Of a DNA stretch of 64,000 bases, positions 1 to 10,869 are shown piece after piece. This DNA is from Hirsutella rhossiliensis (lineage: Eukaryota; Ascomycota; Sordariomycetes; Hypocreales; Ophiocordycipitaceae). A model generated the notes under the pieces. That model was not told the DNA's origin. It worked only from the letters and a program-made list of their open reading frames with translations, and did no database searches. The stretch is from the NCBI RefSeq assembly GCF_020360975.1, contig NW_025408673.1, positions 248,001 to 312,000 of the forward strand, given 5' to 3'. Position numbers and translations under genes: made by a program. Position 1 is the stretch's first letter. Every line of letters starts with the position of its first letter.

Positions 1-1559
1 ATGTCGTCTCCAAGCGCGGCACCCAGAACATCTCGTATCCGAGCTCAGTCATGGCCACCAAGCTCTTCAACCTGATCCGCGAGCGCCAGTCCAGGGGCGA
101 GCCCATCCACACCCGTGAGTTCATCCACCCGGCTTCCCCCTTCTTTCTGGCTCTAACCCCACCAGTCGGCGCCATCGACCCCGTCCAAATGACACAGCAG
201 GCCCCCCATCAGGAAGTCCTCTACATCTCCGGCTGGGCATGCTCCTCGCTCCTCACCTCCACCAACGAGGTCTCGCCCGACTTTGGCGACTACCCCTATA
301 ACACGGTCCCCAACCAGGTCCAGCGCCTGGCCAAGGCACAGTCGATGCACGACCGCAAGCAGTGGGACGCGCGCCGCAAGCTCTCGGCCGACGAGCGTGC
401 AAAGACACCCTACGTCGACTATCTGCGTCCCATCGTTGCCGACGGCGACACGGGCCACGGCGGCCTCTCGGCCGTGCTCAAGCTGGCCAAGCTGTTTGCG
501 GAGAACGGCGCGGCGGCCGTCCACTTCGAGGACCAACTGCACGGCGGCAAAAAGTGCGGCCACCTCGCGGGCAAGGTGCTGGTGCCGACGGGCGAGCACA
601 TCAACCGCCTCAACGCCGCGCGCTTCCAGTGGGACGTCATGGGCTGCGAGAACCTCGTCATTGCCCGCACCGACTCCGAGTCGGGCAAGCTGCTATCCTC
701 GGCCATTGACGTGCGCGACCACGAATTCATCCTCGGCGTCGCTGATCCGGCTATCGAGCCCCTTGCCGAGGCCATGCAGGCCATGGAGGCCCGCGGTGCG
801 TCGGGCGCCGACATTGACGCCTTTGAGGCCAAGTGGGTTGCCGGCACCCGGCTCATCACCTTTGACGAGGCCGCCGAGGCGCACATGCGCAGCCAGGGCG
901 TCGGCCAGGACAAAGTCGAAGAGTACCGCGCCGCCACGGCCGCCGACCGCGACATGGGCATCACGCGGCGCCGCGCGCTGGCCGCCCACTACGCCGGGTC
1001 GCCAGTCTACTTCAATTGGGACGTGCCGCGCACGCGCGAGGGTTACTACCACTTCCGCGCGGGCATGGCGGCCGCCACCAAGCGCGCGCTCGCCTTTGCG
1101 CCCTACGCTGACCTGCTCTGGGTCGAGACGGGCGACCCATCGGTCGATGTGGCCACACGCCTGGGCCGCGCCGTGCGCGACGCTCACCCGGCCAAGGGCC
1201 TCGTGTACAACCTGTCACCGTCGTTCAACTGGATGGCACACGGCTTCACGCCCGAGACGCTGCGCAGCTTCGTCTGGGACATTGCGCGCGAGGGCTTCGT
1301 GCTGCAGCTCGTCTCGCTCGCGGGGCTGCACTCGACGGCCGCCGCGTCGACGGAGCTGGCGCGCGCGTTCCGTGCCGACGGCATGAAGGCCTACGTCGAC
1401 CTGGTGCAGCGCCGCGAGAAGGACCTCGGCTGCGAAGTGCTGACGCACCAGAAGTGGAGCGGCGCGAGCTACATTGACGGCATACTCGGGGCCATTCAGA
1501 GCGGCAGCTCGAGTAGTAAGAGCATGGGCAAGGGCAACACCGAGGGCCAGTTTGACTAG
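1..1559 (+). CDS. 2-methylisocitrate lyase (isocitrate lyase family), 3' part; 5' end lies outside the window
   Basis: The enzyme would split 2-methylisocitrate into succinate and pyruvate in the mitochondrial methylcitrate cycle for propionyl-CoA. The reading frame is open from base 3, so the gene starts upstream; the ATG at 51 is an internal Met. Seen: the family lyase motif KKCGH (about 549-563) with its catalytic Cys, a preceding ADGDTGHGG metal/substrate loop, and the FNW segment near the C-terminus. A 51-bp intron at 115-165 (donor GTGAGT, branch CTAAC, acceptor CAG) keeps the frame; removing it gives HTLGAIDPVQ, the expected family junction. The residues after KKCGH (LAGKVLVPTGEHINRLNAAR) and the ending QFD, with no peroxisomal SKL-type signal, favour methylisocitrate lyase over glyoxylate-cycle isocitrate lyase. 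The family is certain; the subfamily is inferred. It converges on the dehydrogenase at 1882-2903. Confidence 0.9.
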   Translation, partial: VVSKRGTQNISYPSSVMATKLFNLIRERQSRGEPIHTREFIHPASPFFLALTPPVGAIDPVQMTQQAPHQEVLYISGWACSSLLTSTNEVSPDFGDYPYNTVPNQVQRLAKAQSMHDRKQWDARRKLSADERAKTPYVDYLRPIVADGDTGHGGLSAVLKLAKLFAENGAAAVHFEDQLHGGKKCGHLAGKVLVPTGEHINRLNAARFQWDVMGCENLVIARTDSESGKLLSSAIDVRDHEFILGVADPAIEPLAEAMQAMEARGASGADIDAFEAKWVAGTRLITFDEAAEAHMRSQGVGQDKVEEYRAATAADRDMGITRRRALAAHYAGSPVYFNWDVPRTREGYYHFRAGMAAATKRALAFAPYADLLWVETGDPSVDVATRLGRAVRDAHPAKGLVYNLSPSFNWMAHGFTPETLRSFVWDIAREGFVLQLVSLAGLHSTAAASTELARAFRADGMKAYVDLVQRREKDLGCEVLTHQKWSGASYIDGILGAIQSGSSSSKSMGKGNTEGQFD

Positions 1560-1881
1560 GGGCATTTTCGGTGCTCGGCGAATTTTGAATCGTAATTCCA
1601 TATGCGCTATAGCATTCGGGCGGAGTTGACGGATTTTCTTGGTATTATTATGTCTCGGCTTGGTGAGTTTTTTACGTCTCCCAGCCAAGCAGCTGATGTA
1701 GTAGTATAAATCGCACGCATGGAGACAGTCCAGCGCATAGGAAACACAAGATCCTCGGCATCGTGCACTTGTTGCCAAGCACGCCGCAGCCACTCGTGTC
1801 CCTGAATCAGACGGACCCAAAGTCATGTTGCTGGTGATGGTTGTCTTCATTTCCCTCCTCTTGATCCTTGGACTGCGCCTT
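1560..1881. other. Convergent 3' intergenic region
   Basis: This 322-bp spacer holds the presumed 3' untranslated regions of the lyase (+) and the dehydrogenase (-). I see no gene or clear repeat in it. Confidence 0.6.
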
Positions 1882-2903
1882 CTACTCGAGCGAGCTCTTG
1901 GGGGCGTTGTTCTGGGGCGCTGGCGCGGGGGGCCCCTCGGGGGTGACGTAGGCCTTGCTCAGGCCGCCGTCGACGACAAAATCGTGTCCGTTGACGAAGC
2001 TCGACTCGTCGCTGGCGAGGAAGACGACGGCGTGGGCCTGCTCGACGGCCTCTCCGAAGCGGCCGGTGGGAAAGTGCACCTCGCGGCGGTGACGCTTGGC
2101 GGCATCGTCGCCGAGCCAATCCTGGAGGAGCGGAGTGTTGAGGGGCGCAGGGCAGAGCGAGTTAAAGCGGAAACCCTCGCGGGCGTGGACCATGGCCAGC
2201 TCGCGGGTGAGGGCGAGGACGGCGCCCTTGGAGGCGGTGTAGGCGAGCTGCGGGGTGGCGGCACCCATGAGGGCGACAAACGAGGCCGTGTTGATGACGG
2301 AGCCGCGGCGCTTGGCGTGGCGGCGCAGAGCGAGGACGGCGTGCTTGCAGCCGAACCAGACGCCCTTGACGTTGATGCTCTGCGTCAGGTCCCAGATGGC
2401 CTCGGGGGTGTTGACGGCGTCGTCGTCCTTGGCATGCATGATGCCGGCGTTGTTAAACATGACGTCGAGGCCGCCCCAGGCGTCGACGCTCTCGACGAGG
2501 GCCTGGACCTCGCTTTCCTTGGAGACGTCGCACTTCTAGACGGCGGCGATGCGGCGTCAGTGACGGCCAAGAGGAAAGCGAGGACGGCTTGGGGATGGCG
2601 GCGCACCTTAATCTCAACCATGGCAGCCGAGGGGACGAGCTGCTTGACCTTTGCCTGGGCCTTCTCGAGGGCCTCGAGGGAAATGTCGGACATGAGGACG
2701 TTGGCGCCCTCCTTGGCGAAGAGGATGGACGTCTCGAGGCCGATGCCGCTGGCTGTGCGTCAGCAGGGGGATTCTCAAGGGCAGGCACGCCGCGATGGGC
2801 AGTTGGTCGGGTGCGATGGGAGAGCTTCGACTCACCCGGCGGCGCCCGTGATGACGGCGTTTTTGCCAGCGAGGCGGCCGGAGGAGGAGGGAGTCGAGGC
2901 CAT
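1882..2903 (-). CDS. Short-chain dehydrogenase/reductase (classical SDR), three exons
   Basis: NAD(P)-dependent oxidoreductase with a Rossmann fold; the substrate cannot be read from sequence. Exons on the minus strand are 2903-2836, 2748-2607 and 2535-1882, giving about 287 residues, normal for classical SDRs. Intron 2749-2835 (GTGAGT...CAG) splices to TGAAGGIG (residues 19-26), the cofactor-binding glycine motif. Intron 2536-2606 (GTGCGC...TAG, branch CTGAC) splices to KCDVSKESE. Further motifs: FNNAG (97-101), catalytic Ser155, and YTASK with Tyr169 and Lys173. The start ATG at 2903 was chosen because it sits directly before the first beta-strand; the frame stays open upstream to an ATG at 3167, but that stretch is low-complexity and looks like 5' UTR. 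It diverges from the glutamine-synthetase-like gene at 4572. Confidence 0.88.
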
Positions 2904-4571
2904 TGCGGGAGAGGGAGGGTGAATCGCCGTGGAAGCCGGTGGGAGTGTCTGGGAGGTTTGCGTCTGAAGGAAGTTGGTAGAGACTTGGGACAAGGAGAGG
3001 ATTGAGGCGATTGGAGCTTGGTCGAAGATGGAGGCCGATGGCAGGGAGGGGAGCTGGGAGGAGGGGCAGCAAGACGAGGAGGAGGGGTCAATGTCTTGGC
3101 GAGTCAGTCTGATGCCCAATGCATTCGGTACAGCGCGGAGACCTGTCGGTACGTACATGCGGCGCAAAGATAAGATGCTCCGATAATCTCAGCACAGGAC
3201 AGGGCCAGGATGAAGAGGTACTGTGCTGTACCTGACGACGGCGGCAATTACGTGTGAGAAACACGTCCGGTACCCCAAAGTCCTTTTCTCCCTCCCATGC
3301 ACCTCGGAGCAGCGATGTCTCTTACAGCTAGCCGGGGACGTTGGGCACAAGCACAAGGGAAAGGGAGGATTCCGGGAGGTTACAAACAGACCAGTCGTCG
3401 AACCAGACCCTCTGTCTCGGGATTACTTCTTGTAACGTATTCCCGGGGCCATTTCGAAACATCAACCATGGACAGGACTGTACGCCGGGTAATAGGCACG
3501 GGACTCGGGCGGCGGTTGGACGGGGCGGTCTCGGTGCGCGCCTGTCGGCCGCCAAGGCCCGCTTTCTCCACTCCGACCGCAATGCCTTGTTTCCCCGCCT
3601 TGGTTGCTTTTTGCCGAGTATTTGCACGGTACAATTGTCTACCGGTAACTAGGGCTCGTCTCTTGCCGTGTTGTGTTGGGTAGGTTGGGTAAGCCGGTGC
3701 AAGAGACATGCCGCGGCCGCCACCGTCATCGGCTCAGACTCGACGATGCCGGCCCCATGCCTCATTCGGACGGGCGGCTGCCGAGCATGTCCGCATCGGG
3801 CAATGCAACCCCATCTGTGCGATCCTTGTCGAGTCGAGGGGCCTCATTGGCAAAGCTGTTTTGCGCGCGGCCCAACTGCACTGCGGTAGCATCGGAGACG
3901 TGCATTGAGCCCAGGCTTGTTGAGGCATGCTCGAGAATGCATATCCGGAACGTGCAGACACCTTATATATACGCTTCATTGCCCTTGCAGATGGCCTTGG
4001 CTCGGGCCGGGGACTCATATGCGTAAGTCATGATTCAAGGTTATCACGGCAATATTCTGCCTACCTACCTTCAGTGTATACACAAACCCATCAGGGTCCT
4101 CGATATTCCCTCCGTGCATCAATGGTTCTGTCAGCGAGGGAATAGCCGCCGCCGCCGGCTCCGAGCCGAGCCAATTGGCTGCCCATTCCTGACAAGCATG
4201 GTCGAGCTTGTGCCTCCTGGTGCCCTTCTTGGCATTGCCGTTGAATGACGACCGTGCTTATGCCCAAAAGAGTACTCCGAAGTACCCCTGACCCCGGGGC
4301 CGCTTTGTGCGCCTAGCGTGTAGTACATTCGAGGTACCATACAGAGCAGGACAATCTCAGTTTTTCCCTTCCTTTTTGGCGTGTATATCTAGGCGTGCTG
4401 GAGACTTGAATGTACCAGCCCGTGACGCGCCCCCTCCATCCGCACCGCCATTTCGCCTCGGTGTCAACTTCACTCCAACTTCAACCTCATCCACCCCCTC
4501 CTCGACCCTCCGTCTTTGGCTTCACGTCCCCTCCCCCTCACTTCTCTCAACGGCCCCGCCAGTCTCCCACC
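2904..4571. other. Divergent promoter region, no gene seen
   Basis: This is 1.67 kb between the divergent dehydrogenase (-) and GS-like gene (+), presumably carrying both promoters. Short open frames here have no recognisable domain and show no coding logic. The last 150 bp before 4572 are strongly pyrimidine-rich, typical of a fungal 5' UTR. Confidence 0.5.
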
Positions 4572-6254
4572 ATGGCGCCGCCCGCCGAAGACATCACCGT
4601 CGACGCCCTCCCCCGCCTCCTCGAGCACGACTCGCGCGTCAAGCTCGCCGGCATCGACGTCGACGGCATCCTGCGCGGCAAAATCGTGTCCAAGAAAAAG
4701 TTCCTCTCCGTCGCCCAGGCCGGCTTCGGCTTCTGCTCCGTCATCTTTGGCTGGGACATGCACGACCAGACCTACATGCGCGAGCTCAACGTGTCCAACG
4801 CCGCCAACGGCTACCGCGACATGCTCGCCATCCCGGACCTCGCCACCTTTCGTCGCATCCCCTGGGAGGCAAACGTGCCCTTTTTCCTCGTCAGCTTCTT
4901 CGACCCCGTCTCCCGCGAGCCCATTGCCGCCTGCCCCCGCGGCCTGCTCAAGTCCCAGACCGACCGCTTACAGGCCAGCGGCTTTCGCGCCATGGCCGGA
5001 GGTTTGTCTCTCTCTCTCTCTCTGTCCCATGCTGTCCGCTAATGCCCTGCAGCCGAGTACGAGTTCTACACCTTCCGCACCCCAGACTCCTCCTCGTCGT
5101 CCTCCTCCGACTCTCCAGCCGCCTTCCTCCAGCAGAACCCGCCCCATCTGCTCCCCTCGCTGACCGAGGGCATGTTTGGCTACTCGCTCACCCGCCCCGT
5201 CCATAACAAGGACTGGTACTACGACGTCTACGACACATGCTCCAGCTTCGCTTGCGATATCGAGGGCTGGCACACCGAGTCGGGTCCCGGCGTCTTCGAG
5301 GCCGCCCTCGAGTTCAACGAGGTAGCCGCCATGGCCGACCGCGCCAGTCTCTTCAAGTACGTCGTCAAGAGCGTCGGCGCCACCCACGGCGTCACCCCCT
5401 GTTTCATGGCAAAGCCCAAGGAAGGCCTGCCTGGCAACAGCGGCCACATGCACATCTCCATTGTCGACAAGGACGGCAACAACTTGCTGGCCCGCGACGG
5501 ACTCGACGCCGACGCGCAGTACAAGGACATCGCCGGCCTGTCGGACCTCGGCCGCCATTTCCTCGCCGGCCTGCTCGAGGGCCTGCCCGACATCATGCCC
5601 ATCCTCGCGCCCACAATCAACTCGTACAAGCGCCTCGTCGAAAACTTCTGGGCCCCCGTCACCGTCTCGTGGGGCTTTGAGCACCGCGCCGCCTCGATCC
5701 GCATCATCTCCCCGCCCACGTCAAAGGTGAGCGCCACGCGCCTCGAGGTCCGCGTCCCCGGCGCAGACTCCAACCCGCACTTTGTCCTCGCCGCCATCCT
5801 CGGCTGCGGCTGGCGCGGCGTCGAGAAGAAGCTCGCCATCCCCTGCCCGCCCCTCGCCATGGGCCAAGACGTCGGCGGCGACGCCGACCGCGGCGAGCGC
5901 CTCGCAAAGTCCCTCAAGGAGGCCACTGAGCGCTTCATACGCAAGGGAAGCATCGCCCGCGAGGTCTTTGGCGACGACTTTGTCGAACACTTTGGCGGGA
6001 CGCGCGAGAATGAAGTGAGGCTGTTTGACGAGGCCGTGACAGACTGGTACGTTGCATATGCTCGACGAGCTTCTCCATGCTCGCTTCTCCGAACCCCACA
6101 AGACAGCTCTCCTGCCTTGTTGCTGTCAAGGTTCCCCATGCTTGCTTCCCAACCCCCGTATAATACCCCCCCGACCGGCACGGGTCAGACTCGACGCAAC
6201 ATGGGGCTGACGCTGCTTATCAGGGAGATGAAACGCTACATCGAGACCGTTTGA
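4572..6254 (+). CDS. Stand-alone glutamine-synthetase-fold enzyme (FluG-C/GlnA-III-like gamma-glutamyl ligase), three exons
   Basis: An ATP-dependent ligase of the glutamine synthetase fold, likely joining glutamate to an amine; the acceptor is unknown. Exons 4572-5001, 5053-6046 and 6224-6254 give about 484 residues. Intron 1 (5002-5052) has a TC microsatellite after its donor and an in-frame stop. Intron 2 (6047-6223, GTACGT...CAG) splices to DWEMKRYIETV, a normal GS C-terminal helix. Motifs: IDVDGILRGK near the N-terminus (beta-grasp part), SGPGVFEAAL (about 217-226), the ATP-site GHMHIS (about 274-279), and EHRAASIRI (about 353-361) with the arginines that bind phosphate and glutamate. 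No amidohydrolase domain precedes it, so it is not full-length FluG, and it lacks the sequence style of the housekeeping eukaryotic GS-II. The start has a good Kozak context (CCACCATGG). Confidence 0.88.
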
Positions 6255-7193
6255 GCCGGAATGGCAGAGTATGGGGGAAGAGGAGGGAAAGGCATGCACG
6301 CATGTACAATGTACAGGCCAAGCGCACGCGCGCGCCAGCCTCAGACGTCCAAAGGATACCCACAATGTTGAACGCGTATTGATGCCATGGCGTCGCCCGC
6401 TTGAGGGGGTGTTTATAAACTGTCCATGGTCTGCGCTTGCAGTCCGCCCGCCCTCTCCCGTGTGGCCTGCATATCGACGCTCATCCCAGCCTCTGAGCCG
6501 CCTCATGAGGATCGGGGCGGCTCAGAAGGCAAACATGGTCAGAGGGACTTTGAATGCATAGACTAAGAAGTATAGATGCGCGTTGCATGTATGCGCTGGA
6601 GGTAGGGCCCTCTCTCCTTGCGCGGTCCAGCAATCTTCAACACACACCTGTGTGTGATGGCGCGCGTTCGTCACCAGATCCCGGCCGTCCCCCTGTCCCG
6701 CCGAGCTGATTGAATCAATGCCTGAGGTAGCCCTGCCACCGAGGGCCCGGGCCAGCGAGAGGAACCCGCACAGCCGTCGGAGCTGGACTCCCTTCGATAT
6801 CCAACTCACACCCCTTACCTTTTTATCTATTTTCCCTCAGCATCCCCCCCCCCCTTTCTTCTGTTCCTATTTATTGTGGCAAAGGCGAATTTCACCCCTC
6901 CAGGGGACTGAGGACAGGCCTACATTGGGCTTCAGGTATGTACGCGCATACAGAGAATGTACAGTACGTGCTACCCGTAGGCCGATCTTCCTAGAGAGCA
7001 GACTAGGCGCCGCTTCTGAGGGACAAGCCTACGGGAATGTGCATCGCAAGCATGTAAGTTTGTATTCGTGCCGTGGCAGCAGCTACTTAGCCTAACCTGC
7101 GTCTTATACACATCTCCGGCCTCGACTCCAGCCCCGGATAGAACGCGCGTGCACCAACCCCCAATGCCGAGGCCCTGATCCATGTACCAGGCC
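6255..7193. other. Convergent intergenic region, no gene seen
   Basis: This is 0.94 kb between the GS-like gene and the ADP-ribosyltransferase gene, which face each other. It should contain both 3' UTRs. There is a poly-C run near 6845-6858. No supported coding region. Confidence 0.45.
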
Positions 7194-8336
7194 CTAAGCC
7201 TTCATCGTACCAATGAGGCGGAACCCCAGGGGTCCATGCGGAGGGCTCACCTTGCCGGTGGCGGCGTCCGGAGCCGGGGCCGGGATGGGCTTCTTCCGCT
7301 CAAAGGCCGCCTCGCGAGAGCCGCCGCCCGGGACACTACCGTTGGCGCCCCCGTCAGGTGGGGAGTCCAAAAGGAACTTGCCCGTCCAGCCCACGGCCGC
7401 GCCGTTCTTGTCCATGAACTCGACGGCCCACTGCTCCAGCGTCTTTTCCTTGTACTTGGCCAGGCTGGCCTTGGTGCCGGCAAGGCGCGGCTCTCCGTGG
7501 CTGGCGCTCAAGCTGTCAAAGGTCGAGTTGTACTCGTCGTTGATGACCCACGCATGCATGTACTCGGGGAACTCTGCCTGGAACGCCTCTACATTTTTGA
7601 ACCTTTGGATCTCATCGCGGTCAAACCCGCGGCCGGTTATATTTTTCAGCATGGGCATCCAAGCCTCAATCTGGTCCCAACGCACGCCTCCCAGGGCGGC
7701 GAACTCGTTCTCGGTCGCGTACTTCAAGACAACTCCAGACGCGTCGAGGTCGATCATGTTGGGCGTGGGGCGCACGCGGTAGACGTAGGCGCGCTTGCCC
7801 GAGCCTACAGCGTATCCAAGGGCGACGCTGAACCAGCTCGTGGTGGAGACGTAGGCATCGGCGAACTTTGCCTTGCCCTCGTGATGCGCCTGCAGGCTGT
7901 ACGACCGGTTGCCGTGGCGCGCGCCGTGCTTCTTGGGCGCGATGCCGCCCCGGCGTCGGAACTCTTCGGGCGGCCTCGGGTCGCCGCGGTAGACGATCGT
8001 GGGGAGAGGCGGCTGCGCCCGGGCCGCCAGGCACTCCTTGGCGTCCTGGTACGGATATGTGCCCTTTGGATACCACCAGTTCACCCAGGTTGTGCAGAAT
8101 AGCTTGGTGCCGCAGGCCTGCTCGGTCACGGCGATCTCGCATGTGTGCCACGACAGGCCGGGCTCGATCCAGGCGAGGAGGGTTGCCTCCGGCGAGGCGG
8201 CGGACATCGGCGCCGTCCTGTTAGGGATCGGCGCCGTCTTGTTAGGAGACGGGACTTGCACGGAATCATTTCGCCTTTCCAGGGCCGTGGCAAGCGCAAG
8301 GCCCGCGAATACGGCAAAGGCCATCGAGCCTATCAT
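7194..8336 (-). CDS. Secreted ADP-ribosyltransferase, heat-labile enterotoxin A-chain-like
   Basis: Predicted extracellular mono-ADP-ribosyltransferase that would move ADP-ribose from NAD+ to a host or competitor target. The open frame encodes about 380 residues in one exon. Residues 5-20 form a hydrophobic signal peptide. The R-S-E active site is complete: Arg117 in VYRGD, the STT at 164-166, and a biglutamate E209-x-E211 followed by the ALGGV loop and a Trp-containing strand. Four cysteines (66, 75, 81, 102) lie before the catalytic fold and could form disulfides. The C-terminal part (about 240-380) matches nothing I know; it contains a basic Pro/Ala-rich stretch. At residue 362 the coding strand reads AAG|GTGAGC, a plausible splice donor, so the last 19 residues may be intron read-through and the true C-terminus may lie in an unseen exon. 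Such genes are frequent in insect- and nematode-pathogenic fungi; the role here is inferred. Confidence 0.82.
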   Translation of the reverse strand: MIGSMAFAVFAGLALATALERRNDSVQVPSPNKTAPIPNRTAPMSAASPEATLLAWIEPGLSWHTCEIAVTEQACGTKLFCTTWVNWWYPKGTYPYQDAKECLAARAQPPLPTIVYRGDPRPPEEFRRRGGIAPKKHGARHGNRSYSLQAHHEGKAKFADAYVSTTSWFSVALGYAVGSGKRAYVYRVRPTPNMIDLDASGVVLKYATENEFAALGGVRWDQIEAWMPMLKNITGRGFDRDEIQRFKNVEAFQAEFPEYMHAWVINDEYNSTFDSLSASHGEPRLAGTKASLAKYKEKTLEQWAVEFMDKNGAAVGWTGKFLLDSPPDGGANGSVPGGGSREAAFERKKPIPAPAPDAATGKVSPPHGPLGFRLIGTMKA

Positions 8337-9199
8337 GGCTGCTTACTGGACGCGAACAAGGAGGAATGACGATGTGCTTTGGGATTTTGACCAGCACGGG
8401 ACGGCATGTATTAGAGAGTAGTGACTGGCATGGATCGTTTGGCTCAAGACCGCCGGGACATCACTCGAGTCATATACCGAGCTCTGCTCGTGTTACTTTG
8501 GCACCGTGATTTGAGTCTTGACTGTCGTTGTCATGCTTGGGCACAGCGGTGGAGCGCGATGCATATTTCCATATATGGGCAGTTTACCCGCTTTTGATTT
8601 AGCTGACGTGACGGCATGTTCGTCGACGTTGGCCTGTTTCATAGTTTGGATGCCGAAAGCCAACATTTCGCTTGTGAATACAAGGCACGCACCCGCTTCA
8701 TGACATGTAAAGGCGAAGCTTGGGGCTGCAATAGTTATCCTTGAATCCAAGGCTACTTTCCTCGAGGTAAGGTAATGGGTTAACTAGGCGGACAACCGCC
8801 TTAGCGGCCTTACACTCAAGCACTGCATGTCTGCCCGAATTCACATCACGGCCAAGCCATGCAGAAAACAGGCATCCAGCCCCCTAATAAAGCCGGGTCG
8901 AGAATCTCCACGCTCCGGTGGTGCCTGGGGACCTTAAAGGCGCGACTGCGGGGAATCGGAGCATACCGTGTGTCCATAGGCTGATGGACGAGGGGGTTAT
9001 CGAGTAGTTGATATTGCACAGCTAATTACAGATGCCCTTAGACGGGCTATGCCGTCCAATGGTTGGACCGTCGAATGCGGTCCGCGGTGGTCGAAAGTCG
9101 AGACAGATGGTTCCGCTGGTGCTCACTCGAGTGTTTTCTCCAGCCATGGACCCACGGACATTCGGACATGGTCTTGACAAGACACTTAATCATCACCAT
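8337..9199. other. Intergenic, no gene seen
   Basis: Promoter side of the ADP-ribosyltransferase gene and upstream flank of the HET relic. No recognisable coding region, repeat or RNA gene. Confidence 0.45.
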
Positions 9200-10435
9200 T
9201 ATGTTTCTTTGCCGGCGTCTGGAAGTATCCGCCTGTTTCGCCTGATGCCAAATACAGACGATAATGGCTGTATACGATGCCGGTCTTCGACTACCCTCTC
9301 ACGCAGCCGGGTCAAGGGCATATCTGCACGAGGCCTTGTCCCATTCCAGGGACGATGCGGATCATTCGGGCTCATCTCCGTAGACGGGCGTGACTTGCCC
9401 GCCACAGCAAACCTTTGCGCGGCACTGTTACGAGACGGACTCAATGACCCAGTCATGTGGGCAGCTGCCACCTGTATCAACCAAGAAGACGTAATGAAAA
9501 GGGAAACCGGGTTCGGTACATGACCGAGATATATACATCAAGGCAAGCCGTATCATTATCGGGCCCGGAAAGGCGGAAAACGACGGCAGCCGAGCGCTCG
9601 AAGAGATACGCCTTGCCGCGGCCAGCATGTCGGCCGGATCCTTGGCACTGCCCTCAGCGATCGTGGTTTGAGCGCATCTGGGTACGGGAGCACGCACTCG
9701 ACAGCACCGGTTTCGTCAGCGACGCGGCTGAACCAGGTGCTTCAAGAGGTTGCCGCTCGTCCCTACATCGCGATCAATCGCGGAGCTGCCGAGAGCGATG
9801 GCCACGCATTCCACACGGCTCTGACCTCGAACCCTCTCGGTATCCTTTACGCAGCTTGTCCAGACTTGCAGAGCCCGGGGCGGCCGGCAATCTCCCTCAT
9901 CGGTGGAGCAGCATTGCGGCCGGAGACTGTTCCGAACGCGCCCGGCGGCTTATCCTTGCGCATCCGTCCCCTGGGAGAGCTGGCTGCCAGGCACTACACC
10001 CACACGGCCAGCAAGCGCCACGGCAGGGTGTCTCCCCTGGTGAGCACGAGCTCCGATGATCCGATGGCGGGCGGCATATCGCCCAACTATTAACTCCTTT
10101 AGGGAGATTCCTAGGGATCTTTGCCCGGTTTCTAGGTGTCTGTAAGGACCTGGGACAGGGTGAGGATGACGGCAATCGAAGGCCAGGGATACGTTCTTGG
10201 AAGGTCTCCTCAGTGAGAGGTGCTCATCGGAGCGACAGGCAAGAAGCCGTCGTCATTTCTAAGCATGCGTTGGGATACTCAGGACTTGAGAAGAAATGTA
10301 TTCCCCCACGCTTGACAGAATGCGTCCAAGAGGTGACGCTGCTGCTTGTTACACGGGGCTTCAAAGCCTACCATTGTCAGACCGCACAAGGATTACTTTG
10401 TTCATCATTGCTGTCACCACTTCTCTGCAGCTAGA
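9200..10435 (+). pseudogene. HET-domain (heterokaryon incompatibility) protein relic, multiply frameshifted
   Basis: HET-domain proteins trigger cell death when unlike fungal strains fuse. The relic can be followed across frames. LPASGSIRLFRLMPNTDD (about 9209-9262) is the usual N-terminal entry, ISVDGRDLPATANLCAALL (about 9377-9433) is next, and the hallmark CINQED (about 9473-9490) closes the first block. A shifted frame then gives GNRVRYMTEIY and WFERIWV (about 9663-9684), the conserved central HET motif. Another shift gives YAACPDLQS and SLRIRPLGEL (about 9850-9990) and a segment ending near SSDDP (about 10050). A degraded C-terminal portion continues to about 10435. No single frame spans it, and no intron arrangement I can find repairs it. 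It is not RIPped, since TpG and CpA are normal, so decay was by indels and substitution. Confidence 0.72.
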
Positions 10436-10869
10436 GCAGGCGGTAAACTGCTTCCCGTATGACTTGCTCCTCATCTGAAACCAAGACAGTTCCTAACAAA
10501 GCTCCAAGGCCAAACAGAGCTAGAAACGCCACGAAAGCTCAAGTAGCCGAGCTTGCGGGTGGCCAGCCAGGACGTCAGTCAGGCAAAGTGACGAGATTGT
10601 ACAGCGTAGCGCAGGTATTAGAAAACGCCCAAGTCGGCGACAAGGCACGGGAAAGGCCTAGAGAAGTCCTCGAGGCCTAGTACAGTTAAGAAAGCTGCTT
10701 GAGCAGCCCGAGGGCGCCGACAATCTCGGCGGATTGCAGTTGTCCCATGTCCCCAGGCGTAACAAATGGGTGGTCGGGCTTCTATTCGATCAGCGAAGTT
10801 TGTCGCCCCTGCCATCTCACCCCTTTGTCCCCCCTTTGTCCTCACGCTCTTCTTTCAGTGCGAGCTCAC

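Noticed and set aside
283..1386. Long open frame in another frame of the lyase gene
   Set aside because: A GC-rich shadow frame, rich in Arg, Pro, Ser and Thr; the lyase frame explains the conservation.
1825..2922. Long plus-strand frame opposite the dehydrogenase
   Set aside because: Antisense shadow of a well-supported spliced SDR gene; Gly/Asp/Val-rich with no domain.
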